Source: Polaribacter sp. (GTDB lineage Bacteria; Bacteroidota; Bacteroidia; Flavobacteriales; Flavobacteriaceae). From it: DNA of 64,000 bases. This document shows, in pieces, positions 31,047-40,841 of the stretch (its first letter is position 1; the number at the start of each line of letters is the position of its first letter). A program made the position numbers and the translations under genes. The notes under the pieces were generated by a model. It did no database searches, was not told the DNA's origin, and saw nothing but the letters and a program-made list of their open reading frames with translations. The stretch is taken from assembly GCA_029238315.1 (NCBI GenBank), contig JAQWGI010000033.1:62001-126000 (forward strand). The letters run 5' to 3'.

Positions 31047-34000
31047 TTTTCTTATTGCTTTTTAAATTACTAAAATACTCTTGTACTTTCTTTTTGTAAT
31101 TTTTTTGCAAAGGTAACGATTGTCTATTTAATATTTCTGTTTGATTATAAAACAGTTTTTTAATCAACAATTTTACGTTGTTAGAGTTGTATTTCTGTTG
31201 ATTAGAAGTCGACTTTCTTTCGATATCCTTATCTTGTTCAAAAGCAGCTTTGTCTAGTTTTAATAAATTGTATCGAAGCTGTTGCATTTTTTGAATCGTT
31301 GCTTTGTTGAAACCTTTTTCTAAAATTTCATTCTCTAATTGCTCCATAGACTTTAGTACTTTTCTTGTTGCGGGATCATTTCCGTTACCACTCTTCTTTA
31401 GTGCGTTTTGCAACTCTTGTCTTAATTGAGATTGTTCTTGGTAGGTTTTAAATAAATCGCCATCTAAACTGTCATTATTTCTATTCCCTTTACTTTCTCC
31501 TTTTTCGATTCCGTTATCTTGCTGACCTTTTTTTTCTCCTTCCTGCATTTTTTTAACAAGATCTTCTTGTTTTTTAATAATATTTGGCAAACTAAACGAC
31601 TTCCCTCCTTTTTTTCCATTACCAGGTTTCGAGTTATTCGGTTGTTGCATATTATCTAAAATATCACTCAAAAAATCGGCTAAATTATTCACCGAAGTCA
31701 TAACATACTGTTGGTTAGATAAACCATTGGTAAACCTACTCTCAGTAAAGTTTTCAAGAGATTGATCTATGTTGTAATGTGTGTTGGTAAGTTCTTTTTG
31801 AACAATAGTAGAGATTTCTGGCAAACGCATAGAAAGTACATACAAACTATCATCAATATGTTCGAAATACGTTTTTAACATATTTTGATTTTTTATTTCC
31901 GAACCAAAATCTGGATGAGAAACACTTATTTTTGAAAAAACACTCATTAAATCTTCTTGCTTAAAAGAAAAACTTAATAAGTTTTCTAAAATAATTCGCA
32001 GTGATTTCGTGTTTGCTTCTTTCATTTCTCCGCTCATTGCATCCATTGCTTGTTGCATTTTTTGGCTCATTTCTTGCATTTTTTGAGCAGCGGTTTTTTG
32101 ATTTTTTTGCTGTTTGTTTTTATCTGATTGATTCTCTTCAGACTTATTTAACTGATTATTAATTTCTTTTTGCTCTTCTTTATTTTCAGGAATTTGCATT
32201 GGTTCTTTCAATGCTTTGTTGTCTTTTTCTAAATCCTTAAGTTCTTTTTCTATTTGCTTGAATTCTTTCTTGATTTCTTTTTGTTGGTTTAGAGTTGCGT
32301 TTGATGATTTAGCAACACGATCTTGTTTCTTAGAAAGTTCATTTAATTTGGTAGCGATTTGCATGGTTTTTTGCTCCACATAAAATCTTTTGGTCAATTC
32401 TAAAATCCGTTCTAGACTCCGTTCTTGTTGTTTATTTTGTTCCGTTAATTGTTTTACTTTTCTAAGTAAATCGTCCTTATTAAGTTTTTCTGCTAATCGC
32501 TTTAATTCGTCTAATAATATTTGTTCTTTTTCTAACTTTTTAAGCTCTTCAATTCTCTTTTTAAGTTGTGCTTTCTTTTCTTTAATCGATTCAGAATCTT
32601 TTGGTAAATCTTTAATATTTTCTTGCAGTTTGTCTGTTTGACGCTGCATCATTTTTTTATATTGTTCTTGACGTTGAATGTAATTATCAATCTTCTTTTT
32701 ATCGTTCCAATTTACATTCTTATTGTTTTGAAGGAGCTGTTTAATTTCTTCTAATTCCTTCTTTTGTTCTTGCTCTTTTTGCAACGTTAATTCTATCGAT
32801 TGGATTTGTTTACGCTGTTGAACAACAGACTCTTCTTCAATTTCGTTTTCGGTTTTGTCTCTAAAACTAAACTTTTTACTCAAACTTTTTTTACTTCCAT
32901 TTACGCCATCATTATCAAAAATCTGAAAATAAATTTCGTAATCGATTCCTTTATTTATTTCTAAATCACCAGGGAAATTAAAATAAAACGCTTCGTTTAG
33001 GTTTGTATCAAGGGTAATTTTTTGTATTGATTTTTCCGTAGGATTATCTTCGTCGTAAAAAACAGCTTCTAGTTTTCTAATTCCGTAATCATCAGAAAAT
33101 TTACCCAGAAATTGTGCTGTATTGTTTAGCGAATCTATAACAGAAACCACTTCAATTTCGGGAAACTCGTCTTTTACAACATCAACTTTAAAATACAGTT
33201 TTTCAAACTCTTTTAATTCTGAATTTGAGGTTGCAATTTGATAATTAAACGGTTTTAAAATACGTTTAGAATGGGTAAAAAGATTGGTTTTAGACGGTGT
33301 AAAAAAAAGTTGCTTTTTATCAGAAATAAATGCAACAGAATCGGTTTGAATTGTAGCAACGTTCCACGTGGTTTTTGTGCCTTCAGGAATTAAAATTGTA
33401 CCGGTATTATTAATGGTTTCATTCTTTTTACGAATATATTTCGGATACTTTAAATCAATAGAAATGTTTTGTATTGTAGGTGTTTTTATCACATTTAATT
33501 GATAGTCTTCTGATGCAATTCCGTTGGCTTTAACGTAAAAATTAATATCACTTCTCGTATTGGTAAAAGTGTATGAAAATGTGCCGTTTTGATTTTGCAA
33601 AAAGTAACTTTGATTGTTATAAAAAATAGTTGCATCGGTTGGTGTAACATTTCCTTTGGTTGCAATTTCTAATGTAAACGGTTTTCCTTGAGTCACTTTT
33701 AAATTCTTATTTACCAAATAAAACAAAAAGGGCGCTGGCGGCGTAAATGCTGTTCTGTGATTTACAACGCGTTTAAATGAAGTATTAAACATATTAAAAT
33801 TACCGGTTATTGTAATTAATAACCAAATAAAAATAGGAATTGCAGCGTATTTTAAATACTTAGTGTTTGTCTTAAAATTAACTGCTTTTGCAAACGGAAT
33901 TGGTTGTAATTCTTTCGCTTTTTGCTCGATACTTGCCAATAATAAATCCGATTCTTCTTGACTTTTTTTTAATTGTAAAACATTAATTAGTTTATCGCCT

Positions 34001-34311
34001 ACTTCAGTAAAGTGAGTTCCAATAATTTTAGAAGATTCTTCAAATGAAATTCCTTTTTTTAATCCAATGATTTTAAAAATTGGCGCTAAAATAAATCGGA
34101 AAAGTAAGTACGATTCAACCAAAACAAAAAACAAAAAAAGTACAGTTCTTGCAGTTGGTTTTAACCACAAAAAGTGTTCAATAAAAAGTATAAAAAACAA
34201 ATACAAAAATCCTAACGAAAGAAACAAAATGGTTCCTTTTATCAATTCATTTGTGTAAAATTTTCGCACAAACTGATGTAGTTTTTCTTCTATGTTTTTG
34301 TATGAATTCAT
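31039..34311 (-). CDS. DUF4175 family membrane protein with long coiled-coil region
   Basis: This is a large protein of 1090 residues. Two membrane helices lie at about 20-45 and 52-75 and a third near 152-170. A beta-rich part (about 195-480) looks like stacked Ig-like domains, for example FLYYLVNKNLKVTQGKPFTLE-like stretches. From about 490 to 780 and again 900-1090 the sequence is nearly all Gln, Lys, Glu and Asn in heptads, which predicts very long coiled coils. I recognise it as the flavobacterial DUF4175 type, with unknown job; a structural role in the envelope is inferred. It overlaps ybeY by 8 bp. Low-complexity repeats such as KELEEIKQLLQNN or KQQKNQKTAAQK could cause database noise. 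Confidence 0.85.
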   Translation of the reverse strand: MNSYKNIEEKLHQFVRKFYTNELIKGTILFLSLGFLYLFFILFIEHFLWLKPTARTVLFLFFVLVESYLLFRFILAPIFKIIGLKKGISFEESSKIIGTHFTEVGDKLINVLQLKKSQEESDLLLASIEQKAKELQPIPFAKAVNFKTNTKYLKYAAIPIFIWLLITITGNFNMFNTSFKRVVNHRTAFTPPAPFLFYLVNKNLKVTQGKPFTLEIATKGNVTPTDATIFYNNQSYFLQNQNGTFSYTFTNTRSDINFYVKANGIASEDYQLNVIKTPTIQNISIDLKYPKYIRKKNETINNTGTILIPEGTKTTWNVATIQTDSVAFISDKKQLFFTPSKTNLFTHSKRILKPFNYQIATSNSELKEFEKLYFKVDVVKDEFPEIEVVSVIDSLNNTAQFLGKFSDDYGIRKLEAVFYDEDNPTEKSIQKITLDTNLNEAFYFNFPGDLEINKGIDYEIYFQIFDNDGVNGSKKSLSKKFSFRDKTENEIEEESVVQQRKQIQSIELTLQKEQEQKKELEEIKQLLQNNKNVNWNDKKKIDNYIQRQEQYKKMMQRQTDKLQENIKDLPKDSESIKEKKAQLKKRIEELKKLEKEQILLDELKRLAEKLNKDDLLRKVKQLTEQNKQQERSLERILELTKRFYVEQKTMQIATKLNELSKKQDRVAKSSNATLNQQKEIKKEFKQIEKELKDLEKDNKALKEPMQIPENKEEQKEINNQLNKSEENQSDKNKQQKNQKTAAQKMQEMSQKMQQAMDAMSGEMKEANTKSLRIILENLLSFSFKQEDLMSVFSKISVSHPDFGSEIKNQNMLKTYFEHIDDSLYVLSMRLPEISTIVQKELTNTHYNIDQSLENFTESRFTNGLSNQQYVMTSVNNLADFLSDILDNMQQPNNSKPGNGKKGGKSFSLPNIIKKQEDLVKKMQEGEKKGQQDNGIEKGESKGNRNNDSLDGDLFKTYQEQSQLRQELQNALKKSGNGNDPATRKVLKSMEQLENEILEKGFNKATIQKMQQLRYNLLKLDKAAFEQDKDIERKSTSNQQKYNSNNVKLLIKKLFYNQTEILNRQSLPLQKNYKKKVQEYFSNLKSNKKSD

Positions 34312-34437
34312 GTTGTAATGAATAAAAATAGTGTTTTTAAAATATTTTACGAGAAAGAAAGTGTTAAACCTTAATAAACACGCTTAAAAACACTTCTTTT
34401 TTCTTTTATCTTTTTTCTCTTCTCGCTGAATAAAAAG

Positions 34438-34445
34438 TATCTTTG
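34438..34445 (+). promoter_or_regulatory. -7 promoter element of gltX
   Basis: TATCTTTG agrees fully with TAnnTTTG and lies 23 bp before the gltX ATG. The -33 region is T-rich (TTTTTTCTC) without a clean TTTG at 20 nt. Confidence 0.55.
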
Positions 34446-34468
34446 CGCTTTATTTTATCATTTTTTTC

Positions 34469-35986
34469 ATGGAAAACGTAAGAGTAAGATTTGCTCCAAG
34501 TCCAACCGGACCTTTACATATTGGTGGTGTTAGAACCGCTTTATTTAATTATTTATTTGCTAAAAAACACGGCGGAACTTTTGTGCTTCGTATCGAAGAT
34601 ACAGACCAAAATCGTTATGTTGCCAACGCAGAACAATATATTATTGACGCGTTAAATTGGTGTAATATTCCGTTTGATGAAGGTCCAAATAAGAACGAAA
34701 AATTTGGTCCATACCGTCAATCAGAAAGAAAAGACTTATATAAAAAATATGCTGATACTTTAATCGAAAAAGGCTGGGCGTATTATGCGTTTGATACTTC
34801 AGAACAATTAGATTTTCATAGAAAAGAGCACGAAGAAAAAGGGAAAACTTTTATTTACAATTGGCATAATAGAGAAAAGGGACGTTTGGTAAATTCGTTG
34901 GTTTTGTCTGATGAGGAAACTCAAAAAAAAATAAATGCAGGTGATAATTATGTAATTCGTTTTAAAACACCGCAAGACGAAACACTTATTATGAGTGATG
35001 AAATTCGTGGAACAATTAAAATTGATACCAATACGTTAGATGATAAAGTGTTGTTTAAAGCAGACGGAATGCCAACGTATCATTTAGCAAATATTGTAGA
35101 CGACCATTTAATGGAAATAAGTCATGTAATTCGTGGTGAAGAATGGCTACCTTCAATGCCATTACACGTTTTATTATACAGAGCTTTTGATTGGGAATCT
35201 CCAAAATTTGCACATTTACCTTTGATTTTAAAACCCGTTGGAAAAGGAAAATTAAGCAAACGAGATGGCGATAAATTAGGATTTCCTGTATTTCCTTTAG
35301 TGTATACAAACCAACAAACTGGCGATGTTTCTCGTGGATACAAAGAAGACGGTTATTTTTCCGATGCTTTTATAAATATGTTGGCTTTATTGGGTTGGAA
35401 TCCTGGAACTGAACAAGAACTTTTTTCTTTAAAAGAACTAACACAAGTATTTGATTTAAAAAGAGTTAGTAAATCTGGCGCAAAATTTAGTCCTGAGAAA
35501 ACAAACTGGTTTAACCAACAATACATGCAATCAAAAACAGATTCAGAGTTAGCAGATTTGTTTTTACAAATTTTAGAGGAAAAACAAATTAAAGTAGAAA
35601 AATCTTATATTCAAAAAGTAGTTTCTTTAATTAAAGAACGCGCTGTTTTTGTAGTAGATTTTTGGAATTTATCTGACTTCTTTTTTGAAGCTCCATCAGA
35701 ATATGATGTAAAAGCATTAAAAAAGAACTGGAAAGAAGGAACTCCAGATTTAATGAATGAATTAGTTACTGTTATTAAGAATATTCAAGATTTTTCATCA
35801 GTAAATACAGAAAAAGAGATCAAGGAATGGATTACTAAAAAAGAAATTGGTTTTGGTAAAGTAATGCAACCATTACGTTTAAGTTTAGTAGGTAAATTAG
35901 CAGGTCCTCATTTGTTTGACATCATGGAAATGATTGGTAAAGAAGAAACAATTCACAGAATTAAAAAAGCTATTAAAGAACTGTAA
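34469..35986 (+). CDS. gltX: Glutamyl-tRNA synthetase
   Basis: GltX charges tRNA-Glu (and possibly tRNA-Gln where the amidotransferase route is used). The 505-residue protein has FAPSPTGPLHIGGVRTALFN (8-27, HIGH motif), the FVLRIEDTDQNR strand, VIRGEEWLPSMPLHVLLY near 218, and KLSKRDGD near 262 for KMSKS. The C-terminal anticodon-binding part is complete. A terminator follows 21 bp after the stop. It is monocistronic. Confidence 0.97.
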   Translation: MENVRVRFAPSPTGPLHIGGVRTALFNYLFAKKHGGTFVLRIEDTDQNRYVANAEQYIIDALNWCNIPFDEGPNKNEKFGPYRQSERKDLYKKYADTLIEKGWAYYAFDTSEQLDFHRKEHEEKGKTFIYNWHNREKGRLVNSLVLSDEETQKKINAGDNYVIRFKTPQDETLIMSDEIRGTIKIDTNTLDDKVLFKADGMPTYHLANIVDDHLMEISHVIRGEEWLPSMPLHVLLYRAFDWESPKFAHLPLILKPVGKGKLSKRDGDKLGFPVFPLVYTNQQTGDVSRGYKEDGYFSDAFINMLALLGWNPGTEQELFSLKELTQVFDLKRVSKSGAKFSPEKTNWFNQQYMQSKTDSELADLFLQILEEKQIKVEKSYIQKVVSLIKERAVFVVDFWNLSDFFFEAPSEYDVKALKKNWKEGTPDLMNELVTVIKNIQDFSSVNTEKEIKEWITKKEIGFGKVMQPLRLSLVGKLAGPHLFDIMEMIGKEETIHRIKKAIKEL

Positions 35987-36007
35987 AAACTTTAATTTTA
36001 TATATAC

Positions 36008-36034
36008 AAAACACTCTTTTAGAGTGTTTTTTTT
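36008..36034 (+). terminator. Intrinsic terminator of gltX
   Basis: AAAACACTCT and AGAGTGTTTT form a 10-bp perfect stem with a TTT loop, followed by a run of T. It begins 21 bp after the gltX stop codon. Confidence 0.8.
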
Positions 36035-36129
36035 ACCTTGTTGTAACAAATTAAAAAAATTACGTCTTGTTATTAGATGCTTTTTCTTTGTATCTTTAAA
36101 TAAATTACTAACTGTAAAACAACAGAAAC

Positions 36130-37053
36130 ATGAATCCAATATTTATTCTTTTAACAGTATCAATACTTCTTTTTTTATTCGCTTCAATTTTTACTGTAAA
36201 ACAACAAACTGCAGCTATTATAGAAAGATTTGGTAAATTTCAAAGCATCCGTCAATCTGGGCTTCAATTAAAAATTCCAATAATTGACAGAGTTACAGGA
36301 AGATTAAGTTTAAAAATTCAGCAACTAGATGTTATTATTGAAACAAAAACCTTAGATGATGTTTTTGTTAAACTAAAAGTTTCTGTTCAGTTTATGGTAA
36401 TAAAAGATAAAGTTTATGATGCTTTTTACAAATTAGATTACCCACACGATCAAATTACTTCTTATGTTTTTGATGTAGTAAGAGCGGAAGTTCCAAAAAT
36501 GAAATTAGACGATGTTTTTGTTAAAAAAGATGACATTGCAATTGCTGTAAAAACAGAATTAAACGACGCGATGCTCAACTATGGATATGATATTATTAAA
36601 ACCCTGGTAACAGATATTGATCCGGATGCACAAGTAAAAGCAGCAATGAACAGAATTAATGCAGCAGATAGAGAAAAAACAGCGGCACAATATGAAGGAG
36701 ATGCACAACGTATTTTAATTGTAGAACGTGCAAAAGCAGAAGCAGAAAGTAAACGTTTACAAGGAAAAGGAATTGCAGATCAACGTAGAGAAATTGCACG
36801 TGGTTTAGAAGAATCTGTAGATGTATTAAACAAAGCAGGTATTAACTCACAAGAAGCATCTGCTTTAATTGTAATTACTCAACATTATGATACTTTACAA
36901 TCTATTGGAGCAGATACAAACAGTAATTTAATTTTACTGCCTAACAACCCAAATGCAGCAAGTTCTATGTTAAATGACATGGTTACTAGCTTGGTTGCTG
37001 CGAATAAAATAGAAAGCTCTTCTGGAAGAAGTAAGAAAAAGTTAGAAAAATAA
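36130..37053 (+). CDS. SPFH/band 7 domain membrane protein (stomatin-like)
   Basis: This protein of 307 residues has an N-terminal anchor (about 3-22), then an SPFH domain (about 24-190) with VKQQTAAIIERFGKFQ, SGLQLKIPIIDRV and YALDVVRAEVP-like strands, and a helical coiled-coil tail (about 175-260: AAMNRINAADREKTAAQYEG, RAKAEAESKRLQGKGIADQR). It resembles QmcA/paraslipin proteins that form membrane-microdomain scaffolds or guard proteases. No NfeD-type partner is adjacent. A -7-like TATCTTTA stands upstream at about 36090-36097. Confidence 0.9.
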   Translation: MNPIFILLTVSILLFLFASIFTVKQQTAAIIERFGKFQSIRQSGLQLKIPIIDRVTGRLSLKIQQLDVIIETKTLDDVFVKLKVSVQFMVIKDKVYDAFYKLDYPHDQITSYVFDVVRAEVPKMKLDDVFVKKDDIAIAVKTELNDAMLNYGYDIIKTLVTDIDPDAQVKAAMNRINAADREKTAAQYEGDAQRILIVERAKAEAESKRLQGKGIADQRREIARGLEESVDVLNKAGINSQEASALIVITQHYDTLQSIGADTNSNLILLPNNPNAASSMLNDMVTSLVAANKIESSSGRSKKKLEK

Positions 37054-37078
37054 ATATATTTAAAGAATATAGATAAAA

Positions 37079-37106
37079 AAAAGCTCAACATAATAGTTGA
37101 GCTTTT
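37079..37106. terminator. Bidirectional terminator between the SPFH gene and tatA
   Basis: AAAAGCTCAAC and GTTGAGCTTTT form an 11-bp perfect stem with a 6-nt loop and have A-rich and T-rich sides, so the hairpin can end transcription from both convergent genes. Confidence 0.75.
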
Positions 37107-37127
37107 AAATTTTTATAAAAGATAAAG

Positions 37128-37313
37128 TTATTTTTTTTCTTCTATTTTATCTGTCTCTTCGTCTTTAGAAGCTTTTTTAAATTCTTTAATTCCGCCACCT
37201 AAACCTTTCATTAATTCAGGTATTTTTTTACCTCCAAAAAGCAATACAACTAAAACTACCACTATAGCTATTTGCCATGGACCTGCGAATAAAAATATAT
37301 TTTGTGAAATCAT
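37128..37313 (-). CDS. tatA: Twin-arginine translocase TatA/TatE family subunit
   Basis: This small protein of 61 residues has one membrane helix (about 9-26, [21 protein letters not shown]), then the hinge [23 protein letters not shown] and an acidic-basic tail, the exact pattern of TatA, which forms the transport pore for folded proteins. No tatC gene is next to it, so the tat genes are split in this genome. It lies 39 bp upstream of the region ending at rnr; whether they share a promoter is open. Confidence 0.93.
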   Translation of the reverse strand: MISQNIFLFAGPWQIAIVVVLVVLLFGGKKIPELMKGLGGGIKEFKKASKDEETDKIEEKK

Positions 37314-37352
37314 TATTATAAATTTTAAAGCAAAGATACAAAAAGGTTTTTA

Positions 37353-39569
37353 TTAATCTTCAATCAAATGAAAGTCTAAATGTTTGCGTTCTAAATCGGT
37401 ATTCTTAACTTTAACTACAACAGTGTCTCCTAATTGATATAGTTGTTTTGTAGATTGACCAATAATTGCGTATTGTTTTTCATCAAATATAAAATAATCG
37501 CTTTTAATATCTCTAATTCTAACCATTCCTTCACATTTATTTTCTTTAATTTCTACATAAATTCCCCATTCGGTTACTCCAGAAATTACACCTTCAAATT
37601 CTTGATCTTGATGATCTTGCATGTATTTTATTTGCATGTATTTAATAGAAGATCGTTCTGCTTTAGAAGCCATTTCTTCTCGTTGAGAAGCGTGTTTACA
37701 CTTTTCTTCGTAAATATCTGCTTTTGGTGATTTTCCGCCGTCTAAATAATGTTGTAGTAAACGATGTGTCATTACATCAGGATACCTTCGAATAGGTGAT
37801 GTAAAATGACTGTAATAATCGAAAGCTAATCCGTAGTGACCTATATTTTGAGTAGTATATGCTGCTTTACTCATAGAACGAATTGCTAAAGTTTCTACCA
37901 TATTAGATTCTGCTTTTCCATGAACATCACTTAATAGTTTGTTTAAAGAAGCAGAAGTACTTTGTTTTGTTTCTGTATCTATTTTATAACCAAACTTACT
38001 TATAATACCTTGTAAGGCTGTTAATTTATCAATATTTGGTTCATCATGAGTTCTGTAAATAAAAGTGTTTTTAGAAGATTTCTCTTTTTCTTTACCTATA
38101 AATTCTGCTACTTTTCTGTTTGCTAGTAACATAAATTCTTCAATTAATTTATTAGCATCTTTAGATTCTTTAAAGAAAACTCCTAAAGGATTTGCATTCT
38201 CATCTAAATGAAACTTCACTTCTACTCTATCAAAAGAAATTGCACCAGCTTTCATACGTTTTTTACGCATTTTTTTAGCCAATTCATCTAACTTTAAAGT
38301 TGCTTCTACAATTTGTGGAGTTACTTTGTATGTTTTATCTGTTATAGAAATATCAAGCGGCATTGAATATTCTTTTAAATCAGATAAACTACAATTTTCT
38401 ATGATTGATTGTGCTTCTTCATATGCAAAACGTTGATCTGAATAGGTAACTGTTCTTCCAAACCATTGGTTTACAACTTGCGCTTTTTCATTGATTTCAA
38501 AAACAGCAGAAAAGGTTAATTTTTCTTCATTTGGTCTTAAAGAACAAACACCGTTACTTAACATTTCTGGTAACATTGGTACTACTCTATCAACCAAATA
38601 AACAGAAGTTGCTCTTGCATAAGCTTCATCATCTAAGATGGTGTTTTCTTGTAAATAATGAGAAACATCTGCAATATGAATACCTATTTCGAAATTGCCA
38701 TTTTCTAATTTTGTAAAAGACAATGCATCATCAAAATCTTTTGCATCTTTAGGATCTATCGTAAAAGTTAAATCGCCACGCATATCTCTACGTTTTGCAA
38801 TTTCTGATTTGGTAATTTCTATAGGAAGATTTTCTGCTTCATCTTCTACTTCTTTTTCAAACTCATAAGGCAATCCATATTCTAATAAAATAGAATGTAT
38901 TTCTGTATTATGATCTCCTGGTTTTCCTAAAACTTTGGTAATTTTTCCAAAAGGATTTTTAGAATTAGAGGGCCAGTCTGTAATACTTGCAACAACTTTA
39001 TCTCCATCTTCTGCGCCATTTATTTTGTTTTGCGAAATAAATATATCTGCATACATTTTATTGTTATCTGGAATTACAAAACCAAAGTTTTTATTAAGTT
39101 GTAATACACCAACAAATTCTGTTTTTGCACGTTCTAAAACTTCTACAACATCTGCTTCTAATTTTTTACTACCGCGTTTACTGTAAGTAAAAACTTTTAC
39201 TGTATCTTGATGTAAACCTTTATTTAAATTAATAGAAGGAATAAAAATATCATCTTCAAAATCTTCACAAATAAAATAACCATTTCCGTTAGAAGTAATA
39301 TCTAATTTACCAATATTGTATTTTCTATCAACATTAATTTTAAATTTTCCTCTATCAGTTTCTTTAATTTTCTGAGTAGAAGTTAATTCGGCTAATTTTT
39401 TTAAAACTTGCGTTTTTCCATCAGTATCTTCGATACCAATTTTTGCTGCAATTTGTTTATAATTGTATGATTTTTCTGAATCTTCATTCAATATTTTAAA
39501 TATATTTCTGGTTAAATCTTTTATAATTCTTCCTTTCTTTTTATAAAATTTATTTTTCTTTTTCGACAT
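37353..39569 (-). CDS. rnr: Ribonuclease R
   Basis: RNase R is a processive 3'-5' exoribonuclease that degrades structured RNA and helps in rRNA and tmRNA quality control. In this protein of 738 residues the order is an N-terminal basic/HTH part (1-75), two cold-shock domains (about 75-225), the RNB catalytic domain (about 255-590) with TFTIDPKDAKDFDDALS (catalytic Asp cluster) and FDYYSHFTSPIRRYPDVMTHRLL, and an S1 domain (about 645-725) with EFEGVISGVTEWGIYVEI. It starts at ATG 39569, divergent from the kinase gene at 39687. Confidence 0.96.
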   Translation of the reverse strand: MSKKKNKFYKKKGRIIKDLTRNIFKILNEDSEKSYNYKQIAAKIGIEDTDGKTQVLKKLAELTSTQKIKETDRGKFKINVDRKYNIGKLDITSNGNGYFICEDFEDDIFIPSINLNKGLHQDTVKVFTYSKRGSKKLEADVVEVLERAKTEFVGVLQLNKNFGFVIPDNNKMYADIFISQNKINGAEDGDKVVASITDWPSNSKNPFGKITKVLGKPGDHNTEIHSILLEYGLPYEFEKEVEDEAENLPIEITKSEIAKRRDMRGDLTFTIDPKDAKDFDDALSFTKLENGNFEIGIHIADVSHYLQENTILDDEAYARATSVYLVDRVVPMLPEMLSNGVCSLRPNEEKLTFSAVFEINEKAQVVNQWFGRTVTYSDQRFAYEEAQSIIENCSLSDLKEYSMPLDISITDKTYKVTPQIVEATLKLDELAKKMRKKRMKAGAISFDRVEVKFHLDENANPLGVFFKESKDANKLIEEFMLLANRKVAEFIGKEKEKSSKNTFIYRTHDEPNIDKLTALQGIISKFGYKIDTETKQSTSASLNKLLSDVHGKAESNMVETLAIRSMSKAAYTTQNIGHYGLAFDYYSHFTSPIRRYPDVMTHRLLQHYLDGGKSPKADIYEEKCKHASQREEMASKAERSSIKYMQIKYMQDHQDQEFEGVISGVTEWGIYVEIKENKCEGMVRIRDIKSDYFIFDEKQYAIIGQSTKQLYQLGDTVVVKVKNTDLERKHLDFHLIED

Positions 39570-39686
39570 CTGTCTTTTTATTGTTTTATTTTGATAGCAA
39601 AGTACATTATTTTAATTGTATTCTTTATTAATTTATAGTTATGAATTCAAATTTTGTATTTTGCTTCTTTATTAATTTTTATTTTT

Positions 39687-40601
39687 ATGAAAACTGATTG
39701 GTTTTTAATTATCAATCCAACTTCTGGAAACGGTAAATCTCACAAAATTTGGAAACAAATTTCAAATGAATTAAACACTCAAAACATTCAGTTTTCGTTT
39801 GCTTTTACTAAATATGCTACTCATGAGATAGAGTTAGTTAAAAACGCTATTAAAAATGGATTTACTAAAATAATTTCTGTTGGTGGAGATGGAACTTTAC
39901 ATCATATAGTAAACGGAATAATGTCTCAAAAATTCGTAGAAACAAACACTATACAACTTGCTGTAATACCAATTGGTACTGGAAATGATTGGGTAAAAAC
40001 TTATAATATTCCTGCAAAGATAGAAAAATCTATTTTAATCCTTAAAAAAGAAAAATCTGTTTTACAAGATATTGGTAAATTAGAAACAGAAAATAATACC
40101 GTCACTTATTTTAATAATGTATCCGGAATTGGATATGATGGGTATGTGGTTAGTAAATTAAAAAAACTAAAAAGATTTGGTGGAATTGCTTATTTATTAA
40201 GTGGTTTAGTAGGTTTATTATTATACAAACCTGTTAATTTTATAATAGAAATCAACGGAAAAAAACTACAAGAAAAATGTTTAATGGTAATTTTTGGAAT
40301 TTGTAAATTTTCTGGTGGTGGAATGCAATTCACAAAAGATATAAATCCGTCTGATGGTTTGTTCGATATTACAATTGTAAAAAATTTAACCTTATTAGAT
40401 ATGATTTTAAATTTACCAAAACTCTACAACGGTAATATTGTGAATCATAAAAAAGTAACTACTTATAAAACCAATTCTTTAAAAGTTACACCAATTTCAA
40501 AAACAGAAAAACCTTTTATTCAAGCTGATGGAGAGTTAATTGATTCAGGATCAGTAACTGTTTCAATAAAAGAAAAAGCGATTCAATTTATCGTTTCTTA
40601 A
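39687..40601 (+). CDS. Diacylglycerol/lipid kinase family protein
   Basis: This protein of 304 residues is a DagK/YegS-type lipid kinase. The catalytic domain shows FLIINPTSGNGKSHKIW (5-21), SVGGDGTLHHIVNGIM (about 57-72, the GGDGT motif), and VIPIGTGNDWVKTYNIP (about 88-104). The C-terminal beta domain has NNVSGIGYDGYVV and QADGELIDSG. It probably phosphorylates diacylglycerol or a related lipid at the inner face of the membrane. The frame opens with a TTG eleven codons earlier, but ATG 39687 (MKTDWFLIINPTSGNG) is the natural start. Confidence 0.9.
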   Translation: MKTDWFLIINPTSGNGKSHKIWKQISNELNTQNIQFSFAFTKYATHEIELVKNAIKNGFTKIISVGGDGTLHHIVNGIMSQKFVETNTIQLAVIPIGTGNDWVKTYNIPAKIEKSILILKKEKSVLQDIGKLETENNTVTYFNNVSGIGYDGYVVSKLKKLKRFGGIAYLLSGLVGLLLYKPVNFIIEINGKKLQEKCLMVIFGICKFSGGGMQFTKDINPSDGLFDITIVKNLTLLDMILNLPKLYNGNIVNHKKVTTYKTNSLKVTPISKTEKPFIQADGELIDSGSVTVSIKEKAIQFIVS

Positions 40602-40652
40602 ATTATAAAGAGATTTTTTTTGTAACACTTTTCAAAACTACACGTCTTTATT

Positions 40653-40841
40653 ATGCAGAGCGTTTATAAAATGAAACAATTTCAAAAAATAGTAGCATTG
40701 TTCATCGTTATATTTATTACAGGAATTTATTTTACTGTAGTTTATATAAATGCTCCTTTGAATTCTAATTATCCAACAGAATCATTACAAATTAAAAAAG
40801 ATTCTTTACAATTTAAACAATTAGATAAAAAAACTGTTTAA
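40653..40841 (+). CDS. Small hypothetical membrane-anchored protein
   Basis: This 62-residue protein (or 56 residues if the second ATG at 40671 is used) has one hydrophobic segment at about 14-32 (VALFIVIFITGIYFTVVYI), followed by a short polar tail rich in Ser, Lys and Gln. It lies 51 bp after the lipid kinase gene on the same strand. I do not recognise it. Position next to the long gene-free region means it is the last gene on this side of the candidate origin. Confidence 0.5.
   Translation: MQSVYKMKQFQKIVALFIVIFITGIYFTVVYINAPLNSNYPTESLQIKKDSLQFKQLDKKTV

Noticed and set aside
31500..32900. Open frames opposite the coiled-coil part of the DUF4175 gene
   Set aside because: They arise from the low-complexity Lys/Gln/Glu coding sequence read backwards and give Ser/Phe-rich nonsense proteins.
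23000..40000. CRISPR array or prophage genes
   Set aside because: No regularly spaced direct repeats, integrase, terminase or capsid-like proteins were seen in this part or elsewhere in the window.
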